Below are positions 35,295 to 46,099 of a stretch of DNA of 64,000 nucleotides, in pieces. Origin of the DNA: Candidatus Avelusimicrobium intestinale. GTDB lineage: Bacteria; Elusimicrobiota; Elusimicrobia; Elusimicrobiales; Elusimicrobiaceae. The notes under the pieces were generated by a model. That model was not told the origin of the DNA. It made no database searches and was given only the letters and a program-made list of their open reading frames with translations. Location of the stretch: positions 124,001-188,000 of the forward strand of contig CACWYV010000001.1 in assembly GCA_902765225.1 (NCBI GenBank). Direction: 5' to 3'. Numbering within the stretch: position 1 is the first letter of the stretch; every line of letters starts with the position of its first letter. The translations under genes were made by a program, and so were the position numbers.

Positions 35295-36086
35295 TTATTT
35301 CTTGTTAGCAGCCTTGGAAGCAGAAATCTTGGTCTGCTGCGGCGCCACATAGTGTTTTTTGTATTTGGAAGTTTCCAAGACGGATACGATGGAACCTTTC
35401 GCTCCCGGAACGGAACCTTTTAAGAATAAAAGGCCGTTTTCATTATCTACCTTGATAACTTCAATTTTGGCTACCGTGTGGGTGGTGGTGCCGTAGTGCC
35501 CCGCCATACGTTGGCCGGACAATACTTTACCCAAAGAGCGGCGGGAACCCAAAGACCCCGGAGCACGCGACCGGTCCGATTGACCGTGCGAATCCGGTTG
35601 GCCCGCAAAGCCGTGGCGCTTCATGGCGCCGGCGAAGCCATGCCCTTTGATTTTACCCTGAACGTCCACATAGTCGCCGGGTTTAAAGATTTTTTCAAGT
35701 GAAATGACTTGACCGATTTCAAAGCCGGTTACGTCGTTGACCCGGCATTCTTTCATGTGTTTGACCGGGGCCACGTTGGCTTTTTTGAAATACCCAAGTT
35801 CGGGTTTATTCAGTTTACTTTCTTTCACTTCGCCAAAACCCACGCAAACGGCGTTGTAGCCGTCTTTTTCCTGAGTTCTGACACGCACAACCTTGCACGG
35901 GCCCGCTTTTACAACGGAAACACCATACAGATTGCCTTTTTCATCAAAGAGTTGCGTCATACCGATTTTTTCGCCGATTACAAAGCGGAAAGTTTCGGGG
36001 GCCTCTTTGACAGTTTCTGCTTTGGCCGGTTCAGCAACGGGAGTTGCCTCTTGGGCACCAGCAGCATTTTGCATTTCTTCTGTCAT
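35295..36086 (-). CDS. rplC: Large ribosomal subunit protein L3
   Basis: A 263-residue L3, longer than the usual 205-215 because of an N-terminal extension of about 30 residues (MTEEMQNAAGAQEATPVAEP and on). The conserved part starts near RFVIGEKIGMTQLFDEKGNL and includes GHGFAGAMKRHGFAGQPDSH and SGQRMAGHYGTTTHT. L3 initiates 50S assembly near the catalytic centre. Confidence 0.96.
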   Translation of the reverse strand: MTEEMQNAAGAQEATPVAEPAKAETVKEAPETFRFVIGEKIGMTQLFDEKGNLYGVSVVKAGPCKVVRVRTQEKDGYNAVCVGFGEVKESKLNKPELGYFKKANVAPVKHMKECRVNDVTGFEIGQVISLEKIFKPGDYVDVQGKIKGHGFAGAMKRHGFAGQPDSHGQSDRSRAPGSLGSRRSLGKVLSGQRMAGHYGTTTHTVAKIEVIKVDNENGLLFLKGSVPGAKGSIVSVLETSKYKKHYVAPQQTKISASKAANKK

Positions 36087-36104
36087 AGTTTTTGTCAGTT
36101 CCTA

Positions 36105-36449
36105 TTAATTACTTTTAATGGCCACATCTACACCGGCGGGCAAATCTAATTTCATTAGTTCGTCCACGGTTTTAGAGGTGGGGCTTTTCAAGTCAATGAG
36201 ACGTTTGTGAATGCGCATTTCAAACTGTTCTCTGCTCTTTTTATCGGTATGGGGAGAGCGAAGTACGGTGTACTTTTTAATCCGGACCGGTAACAGAACA
36301 GGACCCGCTACTAACGCACCCGTTTTTTGCGCGGTTTCTACGATACGCGCAACCGAGGCGTCCAGCATGCGATGGTCATAAGAACGCAATTTAATGCGGA
36401 TTCTTTCTTGGCCAATTACGTTGGCTTTTTTTGCTGTTTTTTCTGCCAT
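36105..36449 (-). CDS. rpsJ: Small ribosomal subunit protein S10
   Basis: A 114-residue S10 ([20 protein letters not shown] and [20 protein letters not shown]), which also acts with NusB in antitermination. The ATG at 36449 has an AAGGA Shine-Dalgarno; an in-frame GTG at 36467 would add six residues. It is the first gene of the S10-spc-alpha run. The first 14 residues are an extension. Confidence 0.96.
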   Translation of the reverse strand: MAEKTAKKANVIGQERIRIKLRSYDHRMLDASVARIVETAQKTGALVAGPVLLPVRIKKYTVLRSPHTDKKSREQFEMRIHKRLIDLKSPTSKTVDELMKLDLPAGVDVAIKSN

Positions 36450-36584
36450 TTTTAGTTTTTCCTTCACTATTTTTTACAAAGTTTTTTACAAAAAATTTAT
36501 CGGCAGAAAACCCCTTTCCGGTCCGCGTTCTCCGTCGGGCCGGTTAGGAATTTTTTGCCTTCACTACTAATTCTAGTACACTCT

Positions 36585-36593
36585 ATTGTACCA
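36585..36593 (-). promoter_or_regulatory. Promoter candidate for the S10 operon
   Basis: Minus strand TGGTACAAT, an extended -10, giving a leader of about 130 bases before rpsJ. A hairpin with CCGG arms lies in the leader at 36521-36546 and could serve regulation. The -35 is weak, so this is a tentative call. Confidence 0.4.
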
Positions 36594-36717
36594 AATTAGC
36601 GGGCTTTTGTGCACGTTATTTTTAGCGGTTTCACCTGTGCGCCTGAAACAACGCCGCACCAAAATCCTGATGGATATATTGTATAATAAAAACGGAGAGT
36701 TGTAAATAGGAAAATAA

Positions 36718-37320
36718 ATGGAAAACAACAAATTTAGAAATGCGGATGCAACATTCTTAATAACATCCTTAATAGAAAAAATTCGCAAAAAAGGGAAAGA
36801 ATACCTCTCCCTCCGTTTTTTCCTTTGGGGGATTTTTCTATGCCTGTTAGCCCTGTTGGGATCCCTTGTTTTTATCTGGAAAGGCGTGTTTTCGCAGGAG
36901 CCCGATTTTGAATTTATATCCATTGGGTTGGTGATGCTAATCTGGGGTCTCGCTGTAGGGATAATTCTATATAAAAATCGGAAAGGATTTTATAAAACTT
37001 GCTCTTCCAACAAAAAACAAAACGAGGATTCTTCTCCCTCGGCATTAACCTCTACCCACTTGCTGGATAGCACTGCTACCGGGGATCCGAGATGGATCCG
37101 TGCTGCGCTGGCCGCACACCCGGAACATCTTAACACCGCGTACGAACAAAACGGCAATACGCCGCTGCACGTGGCCGCCTTGAACGGATACGCCGAAATC
37201 GTGCGCTTGCTTTTGCAACAACCGGGTATTGATAAAACCCGTAAAAACAAAGACGGAAAAACCGCCTTGGACCTGGCTCAAGAAAAGAATTTCACGGAAA
37301 TTGCAGAATTATTAAAGTAA
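36718..37320 (+). CDS. Membrane-anchored ankyrin-repeat protein
   Basis: A 200-residue protein with two hydrophobic segments (about 36-58 and 68-86), then a charged linker, then two ankyrin-type repeats (NTPLHVAALNGYAEIVRLLL near 145-165 and KTALDLAQEKNFTEIAELL at the end). Ankyrin repeats bind other proteins; the partner is unknown. There is a TATAAT box and a GGAG-like Shine-Dalgarno upstream. It lies in the group of plus-strand genes inserted between rpsJ and fusA. Confidence 0.75.
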   Translation: MENNKFRNADATFLITSLIEKIRKKGKEYLSLRFFLWGIFLCLLALLGSLVFIWKGVFSQEPDFEFISIGLVMLIWGLAVGIILYKNRKGFYKTCSSNKKQNEDSSPSALTSTHLLDSTATGDPRWIRAALAAHPEHLNTAYEQNGNTPLHVAALNGYAEIVRLLLQQPGIDKTRKNKDGKTALDLAQEKNFTEIAELLK

Positions 37321-37422
37321 AATGTCATCTGATACGGAAATGACACAAACTGCCAGATAGAAGGTGTTACCTCCTCTACGTTTTCTTGCAAAATTTGCTA
37401 TACTAATGCGGGAGACAATATT

Positions 37423-37656
37423 ATGAAAAAAGGATTTTCACTGATTGGGATGTTACTGACATTAATCATCATCGGCATTTTGCTCAAACTAATGATTGCC
37501 CCGTACAAACAGGCCGCAACTAAACCGGGCCAGGCACAACACATTCAAACGCAAAGTCAGGCCAAACAGACCGTGGACAATGTACGGGCCCAACTAAAAC
37601 AAGCGGAGCAAGCCGCCCACAGGCGTGCCAACGCTTTTGAAAACGGAAATTATTAA
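37423..37656 (+). CDS. Small pseudopilin-like protein lacking Glu5
   Basis: A 77-residue protein with a prepilin start, MKKG/FSLIGMLLTLIIIGILL, a hydrophobic helix and then a short Gln/Ala/Lys-rich helix with no globular domain. Position 5 of the mature protein, normally Glu, is Gly. Loss of Glu5 is known in the tip minor pseudopilin GspK, which caps the fibre. It has TATACT and GGGAG signals upstream. It is followed one base later by apt. It could be a minor pilin or a decaying pilin gene. Confidence 0.65.
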   Translation: MKKGFSLIGMLLTLIIIGILLKLMIAPYKQAATKPGQAQHIQTQSQAKQTVDNVRAQLKQAEQAAHRRANAFENGNY

Positions 37657-37657
37657 T

Positions 37658-38200
37658 ATGACTAAAAAGCTCTCTTTTTCGCTTAACGTAATTAAAGATT
37701 ACCCCAAACCGGGGATTAACTTTTTGGATATTAATCCGTTGCTTGCCCGGCCGGAGCAATTTCGGGCCGTGATAGATGCGTTTTGTTCGGCCATCCAAAC
37801 AGCCTTGCCGGACAAGGTACGTGCCCGGGCAGCCGTTATTACTCCCGAATCGCGCGGATTTATTTTTGCCGCACCCGTGGCGCATACGCTGGGATTACCG
37901 TTGGTGCTTATCCGCAAAAAAGGCAAAATTCCCAATCGTCCATATGCGTTCCATATTACTAACGAATATACCAGTTACGATATGGAAATTGATGAAGATT
38001 TATTGCAAGCCCATAATCATTACATTTACATGGATGATATTTTAGCCACCGGGCAAACGTTGGCCGCGGTGCGTAAAGCGCTGCAAGAAAAAGGCAAGGA
38101 ACTTGTTTTTTCTCTCCATGTTACGGACGTGGCCGATTTAAAACCTATGCGCGACAACAATCCGGCCTTGCACGGTTTAGCCGTAGAAACCGTTTTGTAA
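37658..38200 (+). CDS. apt: Adenine phosphoribosyltransferase
   Basis: A 180-residue purine salvage enzyme that makes AMP from adenine and PRPP. SRGFIFAAPVAHTLGLPLVL and the PRPP loop YMDDILATGQTLAAV (about residues 122-136) are typical; the usual ATGGT is ATGQT here. It starts at the ATG at 37658, one base after the pseudopilin stop. It lies between two pilin-like genes, probably as one operon, with no obvious functional link. Confidence 0.9.
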   Translation: MTKKLSFSLNVIKDYPKPGINFLDINPLLARPEQFRAVIDAFCSAIQTALPDKVRARAAVITPESRGFIFAAPVAHTLGLPLVLIRKKGKIPNRPYAFHITNEYTSYDMEIDEDLLQAHNHYIYMDDILATGQTLAAVRKALQEKGKELVFSLHVTDVADLKPMRDNNPALHGLAVETVL

Positions 38201-38224
38201 TGTTACTTTAGGAGCCATTGCCCT

Positions 38225-38824
38225 ATGTCCAAAAAGGAAAATTTTGTTTTATACCCCCCTCGACAAAAAATGTCTTCCTGCATAGGCTTTACCCTTATTG
38301 AATTATTGGTCGTCGTGCTCATCATAGGCATTTTGGCCGGTATTGCTCTGCCCCAATACAAAAAAGCGGTGGAAAAAAGCCGCGCCACGCAAGCTATCGC
38401 CTTGTTGCGTTCCGTCTATGAAGCCGAAAAAATATACTACATGGCTAACGGATCCTATACCACAGATTTTGATTCATTAAGCGTCAACATCCCTTGGACG
38501 GGAAGGGTTAATTGGTATGGCTCAAACGTTTCCGCCGCGCGTTCCAACGAAACGTGGTCCCTTACACTCAGTGTGGGCAATGCCGGAACGGCTGTAACTA
38601 TCGGACGGTTAACCGGACCGTATGCAGGCACCGGGTTTTTTATGTACTTAGACCCGCAAGATGACCTGAACCGTATCAAAGAAGGTATTTTGTATTGCGG
38701 AGAGTGCATTGGAAGTGCTTGTACCCCCAGATGGACCGGCGTTCGGGGAGGATACTGTCAAAAAATTTTTAAAACCTCTACCCGAAAATACCCCGGAGCC
38801 GCTGAACTTTTCCAAATGCCTTAA
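38225..38824 (+). CDS. Type IV pilin-like protein with long leader and C6 tract
   Basis: A 199-residue prepilin. The leader is about 21 residues (MSKKENFVLYPPRQKMSSCI, then G/FTLIELLVVVLIIGILAG), much longer than in the pilin at 10,895. A run of six C residues at 38254-38259 lies in the leader and is in frame. The same leader DNA, with nine C residues, is found in the pilin gene at 52,931. The globular part has the FDSLSVNIPWTGRVNW segment and four cysteines near the C-terminus. It has an AGGAG Shine-Dalgarno 10 bases before the ATG. Third gene of the pseudopilin-apt-pilin operon, closed by a strong terminator. Confidence 0.85.
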   Translation: MSKKENFVLYPPRQKMSSCIGFTLIELLVVVLIIGILAGIALPQYKKAVEKSRATQAIALLRSVYEAEKIYYMANGSYTTDFDSLSVNIPWTGRVNWYGSNVSAARSNETWSLTLSVGNAGTAVTIGRLTGPYAGTGFFMYLDPQDDLNRIKEGILYCGECIGSACTPRWTGVRGGYCQKIFKTSTRKYPGAAELFQMP

Positions 38825-38840
38825 CCGAACGCTCCTTATA

Positions 38841-38876
38841 AAACACCCCCGCTCTTCATGTAGAGCGGGGGTGTTT
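38841..38876. terminator. Bidirectional terminator between pilin and fusA
   Basis: A perfect 15-bp stem AAACACCCCCGCTCT / AGAGCGGGGGTGTTT with a 6-base loop and T runs on both sides. It ends both the plus-strand pilin operon and the minus-strand rplJ-fusA operon. Confidence 0.9.
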
Positions 38877-38893
38877 TAAACTTTCTGTGAGCC

Positions 38894-41002
38894 TTACGCG
38901 GCGACGGCAGCTTTGTCGGCAGAGCGTTTTTCAACAATCGCTTTGGCAACGTTAGCCGGCACTTCGGCGTAGTGGCTCGGTTCCATGGTAAACGAAGCGC
39001 GGCCTTGTGACAAGGAGCGCACGTTCGTGGCATAACCGAACATCTCGGCCAGCGGAACTTCGGCACGGACGTAGCGAACGTTTCCGCGTACACCCATTTC
39101 GCCGATTTGACCGCGGCGGGAACTCAAATCCCCGATGATATCCCCGAGGTTGGCTTCCGGCGCCACGACTTCCACTTTCATAATCGGTTCCAAAATGACG
39201 GGTGCGGCTTTCTTAGCCCCGTCTTTGAGGGCCATAGAAGCAGCAATTTTAAACGCCATTTCGGAAGAGTCCACTTCGTGGAACGAACCGTCAAACACGG
39301 CTACTTTAATATCTACTAAGGGGTAACCCGCCATAGCACCGCTGTCCAGCGCTTCGCGGCAACCCTTTTCAATAGCCGGGATATATTCTTTGGGAATGCG
39401 GCCTTGGGTGATTTCGTTAACGAACTCAAACCCTTTGCCTTTCTCTTGCGGTTCCAAGCGCAAGAACACGTGCCCGTATTGCCCACGACCACCGGACTGG
39501 CGAACGAACTTGGTTTCCTGTTCCACCGTTTTGGTAATCGTTTCGCGGTACGCTACTTGCGGCGCACCCACGTTGGCCTGCACGTTGAACTCGCGTTTCA
39601 TGCGGTCCACGATAATATCCAAGTGCAATTCACCCATACCGCTAATAACGGTCTGGCCGGTTTCTTCATCCGTGCGGACGCGGAAAGTTTGGTCTTCTTC
39701 GGCCAACCGCGCCAAAGCATTGGACATTTTTTCTTCGTCGGCTTTAGATTTCGGCTCCACAGCAATAGAGATTACCGGTTCCGGGAAGGTGATACTTTCC
39801 AACACAATCGGGTGATCCGGCGCGCAGATGGTTTGACCTACGCGGGAGTTCTTAATAGCCACCGTAGCGGCAATTTCCCCGGCGGAAAGTTCCTTTACTT
39901 CTTCGCGCTTATCGGCCATCATACGCATCATACGGCCAAAGCGTTCCGTGGCGTTTTTACCCGGGAAGAATACCGCATCCCCGGCTTTAATCGTACCGGA
40001 GTAAATGCGGAAGAAACTGAGTTTTCCTACAAACGGGTCCGTCTGCACTTTAAAGATTAACCCGCAGAACGGCTCGCTGTTGGACGGTTTGCGGAACGTT
40101 TCTTCACCCGTGTTCGGGTTCGTACCTTTGACGGCGGGGACATCTACAGGAGAGGGTAGATAGTCGTTTACGCAGTCTAACAAAGGTTGTACCCCTTTGT
40201 TCTTGTACGAAGAACCACAAATCACCGGGAAGAATTTACCCGTTAAAGTACCGCGGCGGATAGCTTTTTTGATTTCTTCTACGGTAAATTCTGTTTCGCC
40301 GTTTAAGTAGCGTTCCATAATGGCTTCGTCAAAATCGGCGAGTTTTTCAATCATTTCCGTGCGGTATTGTTTGGCCTGATCCACAAGGTCTGCCGGGATA
40401 TCTACTTCGTTAAAGGTGGCACCGTTGTGGTCGCCGTCCCAGATAATCCCTTTCATTTTGACGAGGTCAACTACGCCAACAAATTTGTCTTCCGCGCCAA
40501 TAGGCAACTGAATCGGACAGGCGTTTCCGCCCAATTTTTCTTTAATGGAGTTAGCAGAACGGATAAAATCCGCACCGATACGGTCCATCTTATTGATGTA
40601 AGCAATCCGCGGAACGTGGTATTTGTCTGCCTGGCGCCATACGGTTTCGGATTGAGGTTCCACCCCTTGCACGCCGTCAAAGCAGCACACAGCACCGTCC
40701 AACACACGCAAAGAACGTTCCACCTCGGCCGTGAAGTCCACGTGGCCGGGAGTGTCAATAATGTTGAGTTGGCAGTCTTTCCACACGCAGTAAATAGCGG
40801 CCGAGGTAATGGTGATACCTCTTTCGCGTTCCTGTTCCATCCAGTCGGTTACGGACGCACCATCGTGCGTTTCGCCAATCTTATGCACTTTTCCCGTGTA
40901 GTACAAAATGCGTTCGGATGTGGTGGTCTTACCCGCATCAATATGCGCGATAATACCGATATTGCGGATTTTCTCTAACGGATAGGTTTTAAATTCAGCC
41001 AT
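38894..41002 (-). CDS. fusA: Elongation factor G
   Basis: A 702-residue translocase GTPase. The P-loop [19 protein letters not shown] is near residue 19, DTPGHVDF is G3 and [10 protein letters not shown] is G4; domains II-V follow. Standard length. It is last in rpoC-rpsL-rpsG-fusA. The tuf gene that often follows is absent, and the plus-strand insert comes next. Confidence 0.98.
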   Translation of the reverse strand: MAEFKTYPLEKIRNIGIIAHIDAGKTTTSERILYYTGKVHKIGETHDGASVTDWMEQERERGITITSAAIYCVWKDCQLNIIDTPGHVDFTAEVERSLRVLDGAVCCFDGVQGVEPQSETVWRQADKYHVPRIAYINKMDRIGADFIRSANSIKEKLGGNACPIQLPIGAEDKFVGVVDLVKMKGIIWDGDHNGATFNEVDIPADLVDQAKQYRTEMIEKLADFDEAIMERYLNGETEFTVEEIKKAIRRGTLTGKFFPVICGSSYKNKGVQPLLDCVNDYLPSPVDVPAVKGTNPNTGEETFRKPSNSEPFCGLIFKVQTDPFVGKLSFFRIYSGTIKAGDAVFFPGKNATERFGRMMRMMADKREEVKELSAGEIAATVAIKNSRVGQTICAPDHPIVLESITFPEPVISIAVEPKSKADEEKMSNALARLAEEDQTFRVRTDEETGQTVISGMGELHLDIIVDRMKREFNVQANVGAPQVAYRETITKTVEQETKFVRQSGGRGQYGHVFLRLEPQEKGKGFEFVNEITQGRIPKEYIPAIEKGCREALDSGAMAGYPLVDIKVAVFDGSFHEVDSSEMAFKIAASMALKDGAKKAAPVILEPIMKVEVVAPEANLGDIIGDLSSRRGQIGEMGVRGNVRYVRAEVPLAEMFGYATNVRSLSQGRASFTMEPSHYAEVPANVAKAIVEKRSADKAAVAA

Positions 41003-41016
41003 ATCTTAGTTCCTGC

Positions 41017-41496
41017 TTACCATTTAAAATGGGCAAAAGCGCGGTTGGCTTCGGCCATTTTATGCACGTCTTCGCGTTTTTTGAACGCCGTGCCTTCTTT
41101 CTTGGCACCCAGGATGATTTCCTCGGCCAATTTTTCCGCCATCGGGCGGCCTTTGCGGCTTTGGGCCGCGCCAATCAACCAACGCATCGCTAACGAGGTG
41201 CTGCGCAACGGTTTGACTTCCGTAGGAACCTGATAGTTGGCACCCCCTACGCGGCGGGCCTTTACTTCCACGAGCGGGCGGACGTTTTCAATGCATTTGG
41301 TGAATACATCAATTGCATTTTCTTTCGTTTTTTCCGCAATAATCGCCATGGCATCATCTAAAATGCGCTCAGCGGTGGAAGTTTTACCTTCAAAATTTAA
41401 TTTGTTAATAAACCGGGCCACAAGGACGGAATTATATTTGTAATCCGGCGCGGGCTGCGGTCTTCTGTCTCTGGGTCTTAAACCTTTTCTCGGCAT
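41017..41496 (-). CDS. rpsG: Small ribosomal subunit protein S7
   Basis: A 159-residue S7 (MPRKGLRPRDRRPQPAPDYK and VEVKARRVGGANYQVPTEVK). It nucleates 30S head assembly and in E. coli regulates the str operon. It lies between rpsL and fusA. Confidence 0.97.
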   Translation of the reverse strand: MPRKGLRPRDRRPQPAPDYKYNSVLVARFINKLNFEGKTSTAERILDDAMAIIAEKTKENAIDVFTKCIENVRPLVEVKARRVGGANYQVPTEVKPLRSTSLAMRWLIGAAQSRKGRPMAEKLAEEIILGAKKEGTAFKKREDVHKMAEANRAFAHFKW

Positions 41497-41519
41497 ACTG
41501 TATTATTTCACTCCTAAAA

Positions 41520-41900
41520 TTATTTACCGGCTTTGGGGCGTTTTACGCCGTAAAGCGAGCGGCCTTGTTTTCTGTTTTCTACGCCCGACGCATCAAGCGC
41601 ACCGCGGATGATGTGATAGCGCACACCCGGCAAGTCTTTCACACGTCCGCCGCGCACGAGCACGATGGAGTGTTCTTGCAAGTTGTGTCCCACACCCGGA
41701 ATATAAGCGGTTACTTCCATCTTGGAAGTCAGTTTTACACGGGCGACCTTTCTCAACGCCGAGTTCGGTTTTTTAGGGGTCGTGGTATAAACACGGGTGC
41801 AAACACCGCGCCGTTGGGGGCAGGATTGCAACGCCGGGGATTTCGTCCGGTTGGACTCTTTCGCCCGTCCGTATTTCACTAATTGATTTACTGTTGGCAT
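41520..41900 (-). CDS. rpsL: Small ribosomal subunit protein S12
   Basis: A 126-residue decoding-centre protein. [20 protein letters not shown] holds the position equivalent to K42/K43 (lysines present, so wild-type for streptomycin), and [17 protein letters not shown] holds the K87/K88 equivalent. It overlaps the rpoC stop by one base (TAATG), so it is coupled to rpoC and not led by its own promoter. Confidence 0.97.
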   Translation of the reverse strand: MPTVNQLVKYGRAKESNRTKSPALQSCPQRRGVCTRVYTTTPKKPNSALRKVARVKLTSKMEVTAYIPGVGHNLQEHSIVLVRGGRVKDLPGVRYHIIRGALDASGVENRKQGRSLYGVKRPKAGK

Positions 41901-44900
41901 TACTTCTCTCCTGTTTGTTTTTCTTTGCGTTTTGCTTCAAAATCACGGGCCATGTGCCGGGCGGAAATACCTGTTCCCGCCGGGATCAAATGGCCTACAA
42001 TGACGTTTTCTTTCAAACCGGCCAGTTCATCAACCTGTCCGGTAATCGCGGCATCCGTTAAAACCTTGGTGGTTTCTTGGAACGAAGCCGCGGAGATAAA
42101 TGATTCAGACGCTAAGGAGGCCTTGCTGATACCCAAAAGGATCGTCTCGGCTTCCGCCAAACGTTTGCCGGCCGCTTTCATTTTGGCGTTTTCACGCAGC
42201 CAACTGGCCCGGCTCAACACTTCTCCTTTCAGGAAGTGGGTATCCCCCGCATCCAGAATTTTTACGTTCCCTAACATTTGACGGACAATAACCTCAATAT
42301 GTCTGTCGTTAATAGTTACGCCCTGCAAGCGGTACACTTCTTGGATGGCGTTTAACAGGAACTCTTGTGCTTCTTTTTCACCCTTCACGCGCAGCACGTC
42401 GTGGGGGTCAATGGCTCCGTCGGTCAGGGCTTCCCCTACACCGACGTGGTCCCCTTCGTACACGACCAGGTGCTTCCCTTGCGGGATGCTGTATTGTTTA
42501 ACCTGGTTGGTTTCTTCGTTGCGCACCACAACTTCAATGAGCCCTCTGGGGGACGTTTCCAAACTGACAATCCCTTCAAATTCGGAAATAATAGCCGGAT
42601 TTTTGGGGCGGCGCGCTTCAAACAATTCCGCAATACGAGGCAGACCGCCGGTGATATCCTTGGTGCCGCCGGCTTCGCGCCCGATTTTAGCGAGCACATC
42701 CCCGGGTTCCACTTCTTCACCGTTATCTACCATCAGAATCGTATCAATCGGCAACGGGAAATTGATTTTCTTCTCTTTGCCTTCAATGCTGATGCGCGGG
42801 TTTTTCTTGCCCACGCGGCTGGCGGTAATTTTGCGTTCAATAACGCCTGTTACTTTGTTGCGTTCTTCCTGCAAGGTAGTACCTTCTACTACGTCGGTCA
42901 AACGCACCGTACCGGGCACTTCAGCCAACACCGGAACGGAGTGCGGGTCCCATTCCGCCAACAACGAACCCTTTTTGACAGTCTCTTTATCTTTTGTATA
43001 GATAGAAGCACCGTACTGAATCTTGTATTCTTTTATTGTACCATTTCCGGCGGTTACAAAAATAGAACCGTTGCGGGAGATACAAATCTTGTTATCATAG
43101 CGGTTGGTGATGACTTTAATATCTTTAAACGTCACCTTACCGTCAATTTCGGCCACTGCTTGGCTGCGGGACAGCACGCGCGAGGCCGTACCACCGATGT
43201 GGAACGTACGCAACGTTAACTGCGTACCCGGTTCCCCAATGGACTGGGCGGCAATGATACCCACCGAGTCGCCGGGGTTACTCTTGGCGGAAGTCGCTAA
43301 CGATAACCCGTAACACTTGGCACATACACCGTAGGGGGCTTCACAAGTCAATACGGAACGGATCCGGACGGATTCCACACCGTATTTCTTGACTTGTTTG
43401 CATTGCTCCAGCGTAATCAAATCGCCTTCTTTAATAATGGTTTTTTCTTCTTCGGACCCGTCAGATTTCTTGACCTTGACTACCACGTCTTCCAACGCGG
43501 TGCGTCCTAAAATACGTTCGTCTAACGGTTCCACCATTTCTTCGCCACTCATCAAGGATTTAACCACGATACCGTTATGCGTACCGCAGTCTTCCTGGGT
43601 GATAACCACGTTGTGTGCAACGTCCACCAAGCGGCGGGTTAAGTAACCGGCATCGGCCGTTTTTAATGCCGTATCGGAAAGACCTTTACGTCCGCCGTGC
43701 GTGGAAATAAAGTATTCCAGTACGGACAGCCCTTCACGGAAGTTAGCGGTAATCGGGTTTTCAATAATTTCACCCTGACCGCCGGTCAATTTCTTTTGCG
43801 GTTTAGCCATCAAACCGCGCATACCGGCAAGCTGCCGCACCTGTTGGCGCGAACCGCGGGCACCGGAATCCGCCATCAAATAGACGGAGTTAAAGCGTTG
43901 GCCGCTGTGTTCTTTGTTGGTCGGATCAAATTTGGCTTCCTCAAACTTTTTCATTTCTTTGAAAAGTTCGTTGGCCACATCATCCGTCACACGCGTCCAA
44001 ATATCAATTACTTTATTATAACGTTCGCCTTCCGTGATGATACCGGCTTCGGCCTGCGCTTGAATTTGTTTAACTTGCTTTTTGGCGTCGTCAATGTATT
44101 TTTGTTTGACGGACGGAATAGTCATATCGGCAATGGAGATAGACAAACCGGACAGGGTAGCATAATGATACCCCATCTTCATAATCTTATCCAAGAATTG
44201 GACGGCTTCATAGCGGCCGTATTTTTTGCTCTTATAGCATTCGTCCACAAGCGTAGCCAATTCTTTTTTACCGATCGTCTTGTTGATATATTCCCACCCT
44301 TTGGGCAAGATTTGGTTAAAAATGATGCGTCCCACGGAAGTATAATCTTTCCACTTGGAAACATCTTTCGCTTCTTTTGCGCTCAAGCCCGGTTCCGGGA
44401 TTGCATTAATACCGCGTACTTTGATTTTGGCATGGTAAGAAAGCTTGCCATATTCCAACGCCACCAGGGCATCCTCTTTACTGCCGAAGATGCACCCTTC
44501 GCCGATATCCCCGTCTTTCACTTTGGTTAAGAAGTTAATACCCAATACCATATCGTGTGACGGAGCCGCAATCGGTTTACCAGACGCCGGCGACAAAATA
44601 TTGTTAGACGCCAACATGAGCGTGCGGGCTTCCATCTGGGCTTCCAAAGACAACGGCACGTGTACAGCCATCTGGTCACCGTCAAAGTCGGCGTTGAAGG
44701 CCGCACAAGTGAGCGGGTGCAACTGAATGGCTTTCCCTTCAATAAGTACAGGTTCAAAGGCCTGAATACCTAACCGGTGCAAGGTCGGCGCGCGGTTAAG
44801 CATAACCGGATGGGATTTGGTAACTTGTTCCAAAATATCCCAAATTTCCGGGCGGACACGCTCCAACATCTTTTTAGCAGATTTGAGCGTTACGCCTTCT

Positions 44901-46081
44901 TTTTTCATGAGTTCGCCGATGATAAACGGTTTGAAAAGTTCCAAGGCCATCAGTTTGGGCAGACCGCACTGGTGCAACTTTAAGTTCGGCCCGACCACAA
45001 TAACGGAACGGCCGGAATAGTCTACGCGTTTACCAAGTAAGTTCTGGCGGAAACGACCGTGTTTACCTTTAATGTTATCCGATAAAGATTTTAAAGGCCG
45101 GCCGCCGGCACCAATGAAGAATTTACCGCGGGCACCGTTTTCAATCAGTGCGTCCACCGCCTCTTGCAAGAGGCGTTTTTCGTTGTAAATCATCACTTCT
45201 GGCGCGCGGAGCGATTCAATATGTTTCAAGCGGTTATTGCGGTTAATAATGCGGCGGTACAAATCGTTCAAGTCCGACGCTGCAAACCGTCCGCCGTCCA
45301 ACGCCACGAGCGGCCGCAAATCCGGCGGGATGACAGGCAATACGCTTAAAATCATCCATTCCGGGCGGTTGCCGCTTTCTTTAAACTCTTCCATCGTTTT
45401 CACGCGGCGGATAAGTTTCGTGCGTTCCACTTCGCTTTGCGTGTTTTTAAGTTGTTCGTGCAAAGCGGGAATTTCTTTATCAAAATCAATGCCTTCCAGC
45501 AACGTGCGGATGGCGGGAGCCCCGATGCCCACTTTCAAGCGGGTACCGTGTTTTTTGCGGGCTTCGCGCACTTGCACATCGGACAGCAAGGTTCCTTTTT
45601 TGAAATCTACGCGGCCGGTTACACTATCTACGCAGTCTTCAATTACTACGTACGAGGCATAATAAACGACACGTTCCAAATCGCTCGTGCGCATATCCAA
45701 CAAAATACCAATGCGCGACGGATTTTTGCGCAAAAACCACACGTGCGCCACCGGAACGGCCAGTTCAATATGGCCCATCCGTTCGCGACGAACTTTAGCT
45801 TCCGTGATTTCCACACCGCAGCGGTCGCACTTAATGCCTTTGAATTTCACCCAGCGATATTTGCCGCAGGCACATTCATAATCTTTCGTCGGACCAAAGA
45901 TACGTTCGCAGAATAAACCGTCCCGCTCTGGCTTAAGCGTGCGGTAATTGATGGTTTCCGGTTTTTTTACTTCCCCATAAGACCAACCCAAGATTTGCTC
46001 CGGGCTGGCAATCCCTAACTTGATTGCATCAAAGTCAAAGAAATTTAATTCGCTCAATTGTTTTACTTTTTTCGTTTGCAT
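41900..46081 (-). CDS. rpoC: DNA-directed RNA polymerase subunit beta'
   Basis: A subunit of about 1,393 residues. The zinc-finger part ([20 protein letters not shown] near residue 68), the catalytic [20 protein letters not shown] near residue 460, and the late part with the trigger-loop region are clear. The ATG at 46081 gives the best fit to the family start; an in-frame GTG at 46090 is also possible. It follows rpoB by about 18 bases and is coupled to rpsL. Confidence 0.98.
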   Translation of the reverse strand: MQTKKVKQLSELNFFDFDAIKLGIASPEQILGWSYGEVKKPETINYRTLKPERDGLFCERIFGPTKDYECACGKYRWVKFKGIKCDRCGVEITEAKVRRERMGHIELAVPVAHVWFLRKNPSRIGILLDMRTSDLERVVYYASYVVIEDCVDSVTGRVDFKKGTLLSDVQVREARKKHGTRLKVGIGAPAIRTLLEGIDFDKEIPALHEQLKNTQSEVERTKLIRRVKTMEEFKESGNRPEWMILSVLPVIPPDLRPLVALDGGRFAASDLNDLYRRIINRNNRLKHIESLRAPEVMIYNEKRLLQEAVDALIENGARGKFFIGAGGRPLKSLSDNIKGKHGRFRQNLLGKRVDYSGRSVIVVGPNLKLHQCGLPKLMALELFKPFIIGELMKKEGVTLKSAKKMLERVRPEIWDILEQVTKSHPVMLNRAPTLHRLGIQAFEPVLIEGKAIQLHPLTCAAFNADFDGDQMAVHVPLSLEAQMEARTLMLASNNILSPASGKPIAAPSHDMVLGINFLTKVKDGDIGEGCIFGSKEDALVALEYGKLSYHAKIKVRGINAIPEPGLSAKEAKDVSKWKDYTSVGRIIFNQILPKGWEYINKTIGKKELATLVDECYKSKKYGRYEAVQFLDKIMKMGYHYATLSGLSISIADMTIPSVKQKYIDDAKKQVKQIQAQAEAGIITEGERYNKVIDIWTRVTDDVANELFKEMKKFEEAKFDPTNKEHSGQRFNSVYLMADSGARGSRQQVRQLAGMRGLMAKPQKKLTGGQGEIIENPITANFREGLSVLEYFISTHGGRKGLSDTALKTADAGYLTRRLVDVAHNVVITQEDCGTHNGIVVKSLMSGEEMVEPLDERILGRTALEDVVVKVKKSDGSEEEKTIIKEGDLITLEQCKQVKKYGVESVRIRSVLTCEAPYGVCAKCYGLSLATSAKSNPGDSVGIIAAQSIGEPGTQLTLRTFHIGGTASRVLSRSQAVAEIDGKVTFKDIKVITNRYDNKICISRNGSIFVTAGNGTIKEYKIQYGASIYTKDKETVKKGSLLAEWDPHSVPVLAEVPGTVRLTDVVEGTTLQEERNKVTGVIERKITASRVGKKNPRISIEGKEKKINFPLPIDTILMVDNGEEVEPGDVLAKIGREAGGTKDITGGLPRIAELFEARRPKNPAIISEFEGIVSLETSPRGLIEVVVRNEETNQVKQYSIPQGKHLVVYEGDHVGVGEALTDGAIDPHDVLRVKGEKEAQEFLLNAIQEVYRLQGVTINDRHIEVIVRQMLGNVKILDAGDTHFLKGEVLSRASWLRENAKMKAAGKRLAEAETILLGISKASLASESFISAASFQETTKVLTDAAITGQVDELAGLKENVIVGHLIPAGTGISARHMARDFEAKRKEKQTGEK

Positions 46082-46099
46082 GGTTTTCACATCCCCGGC

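Noticed and set aside
38225-38824. Shorter start of the pilin at an internal ATG (38270)
   Set aside because: The ATG at 38225 has an AGGAG Shine-Dalgarno and its leader is conserved in another pilin, so the long leader is preferred.
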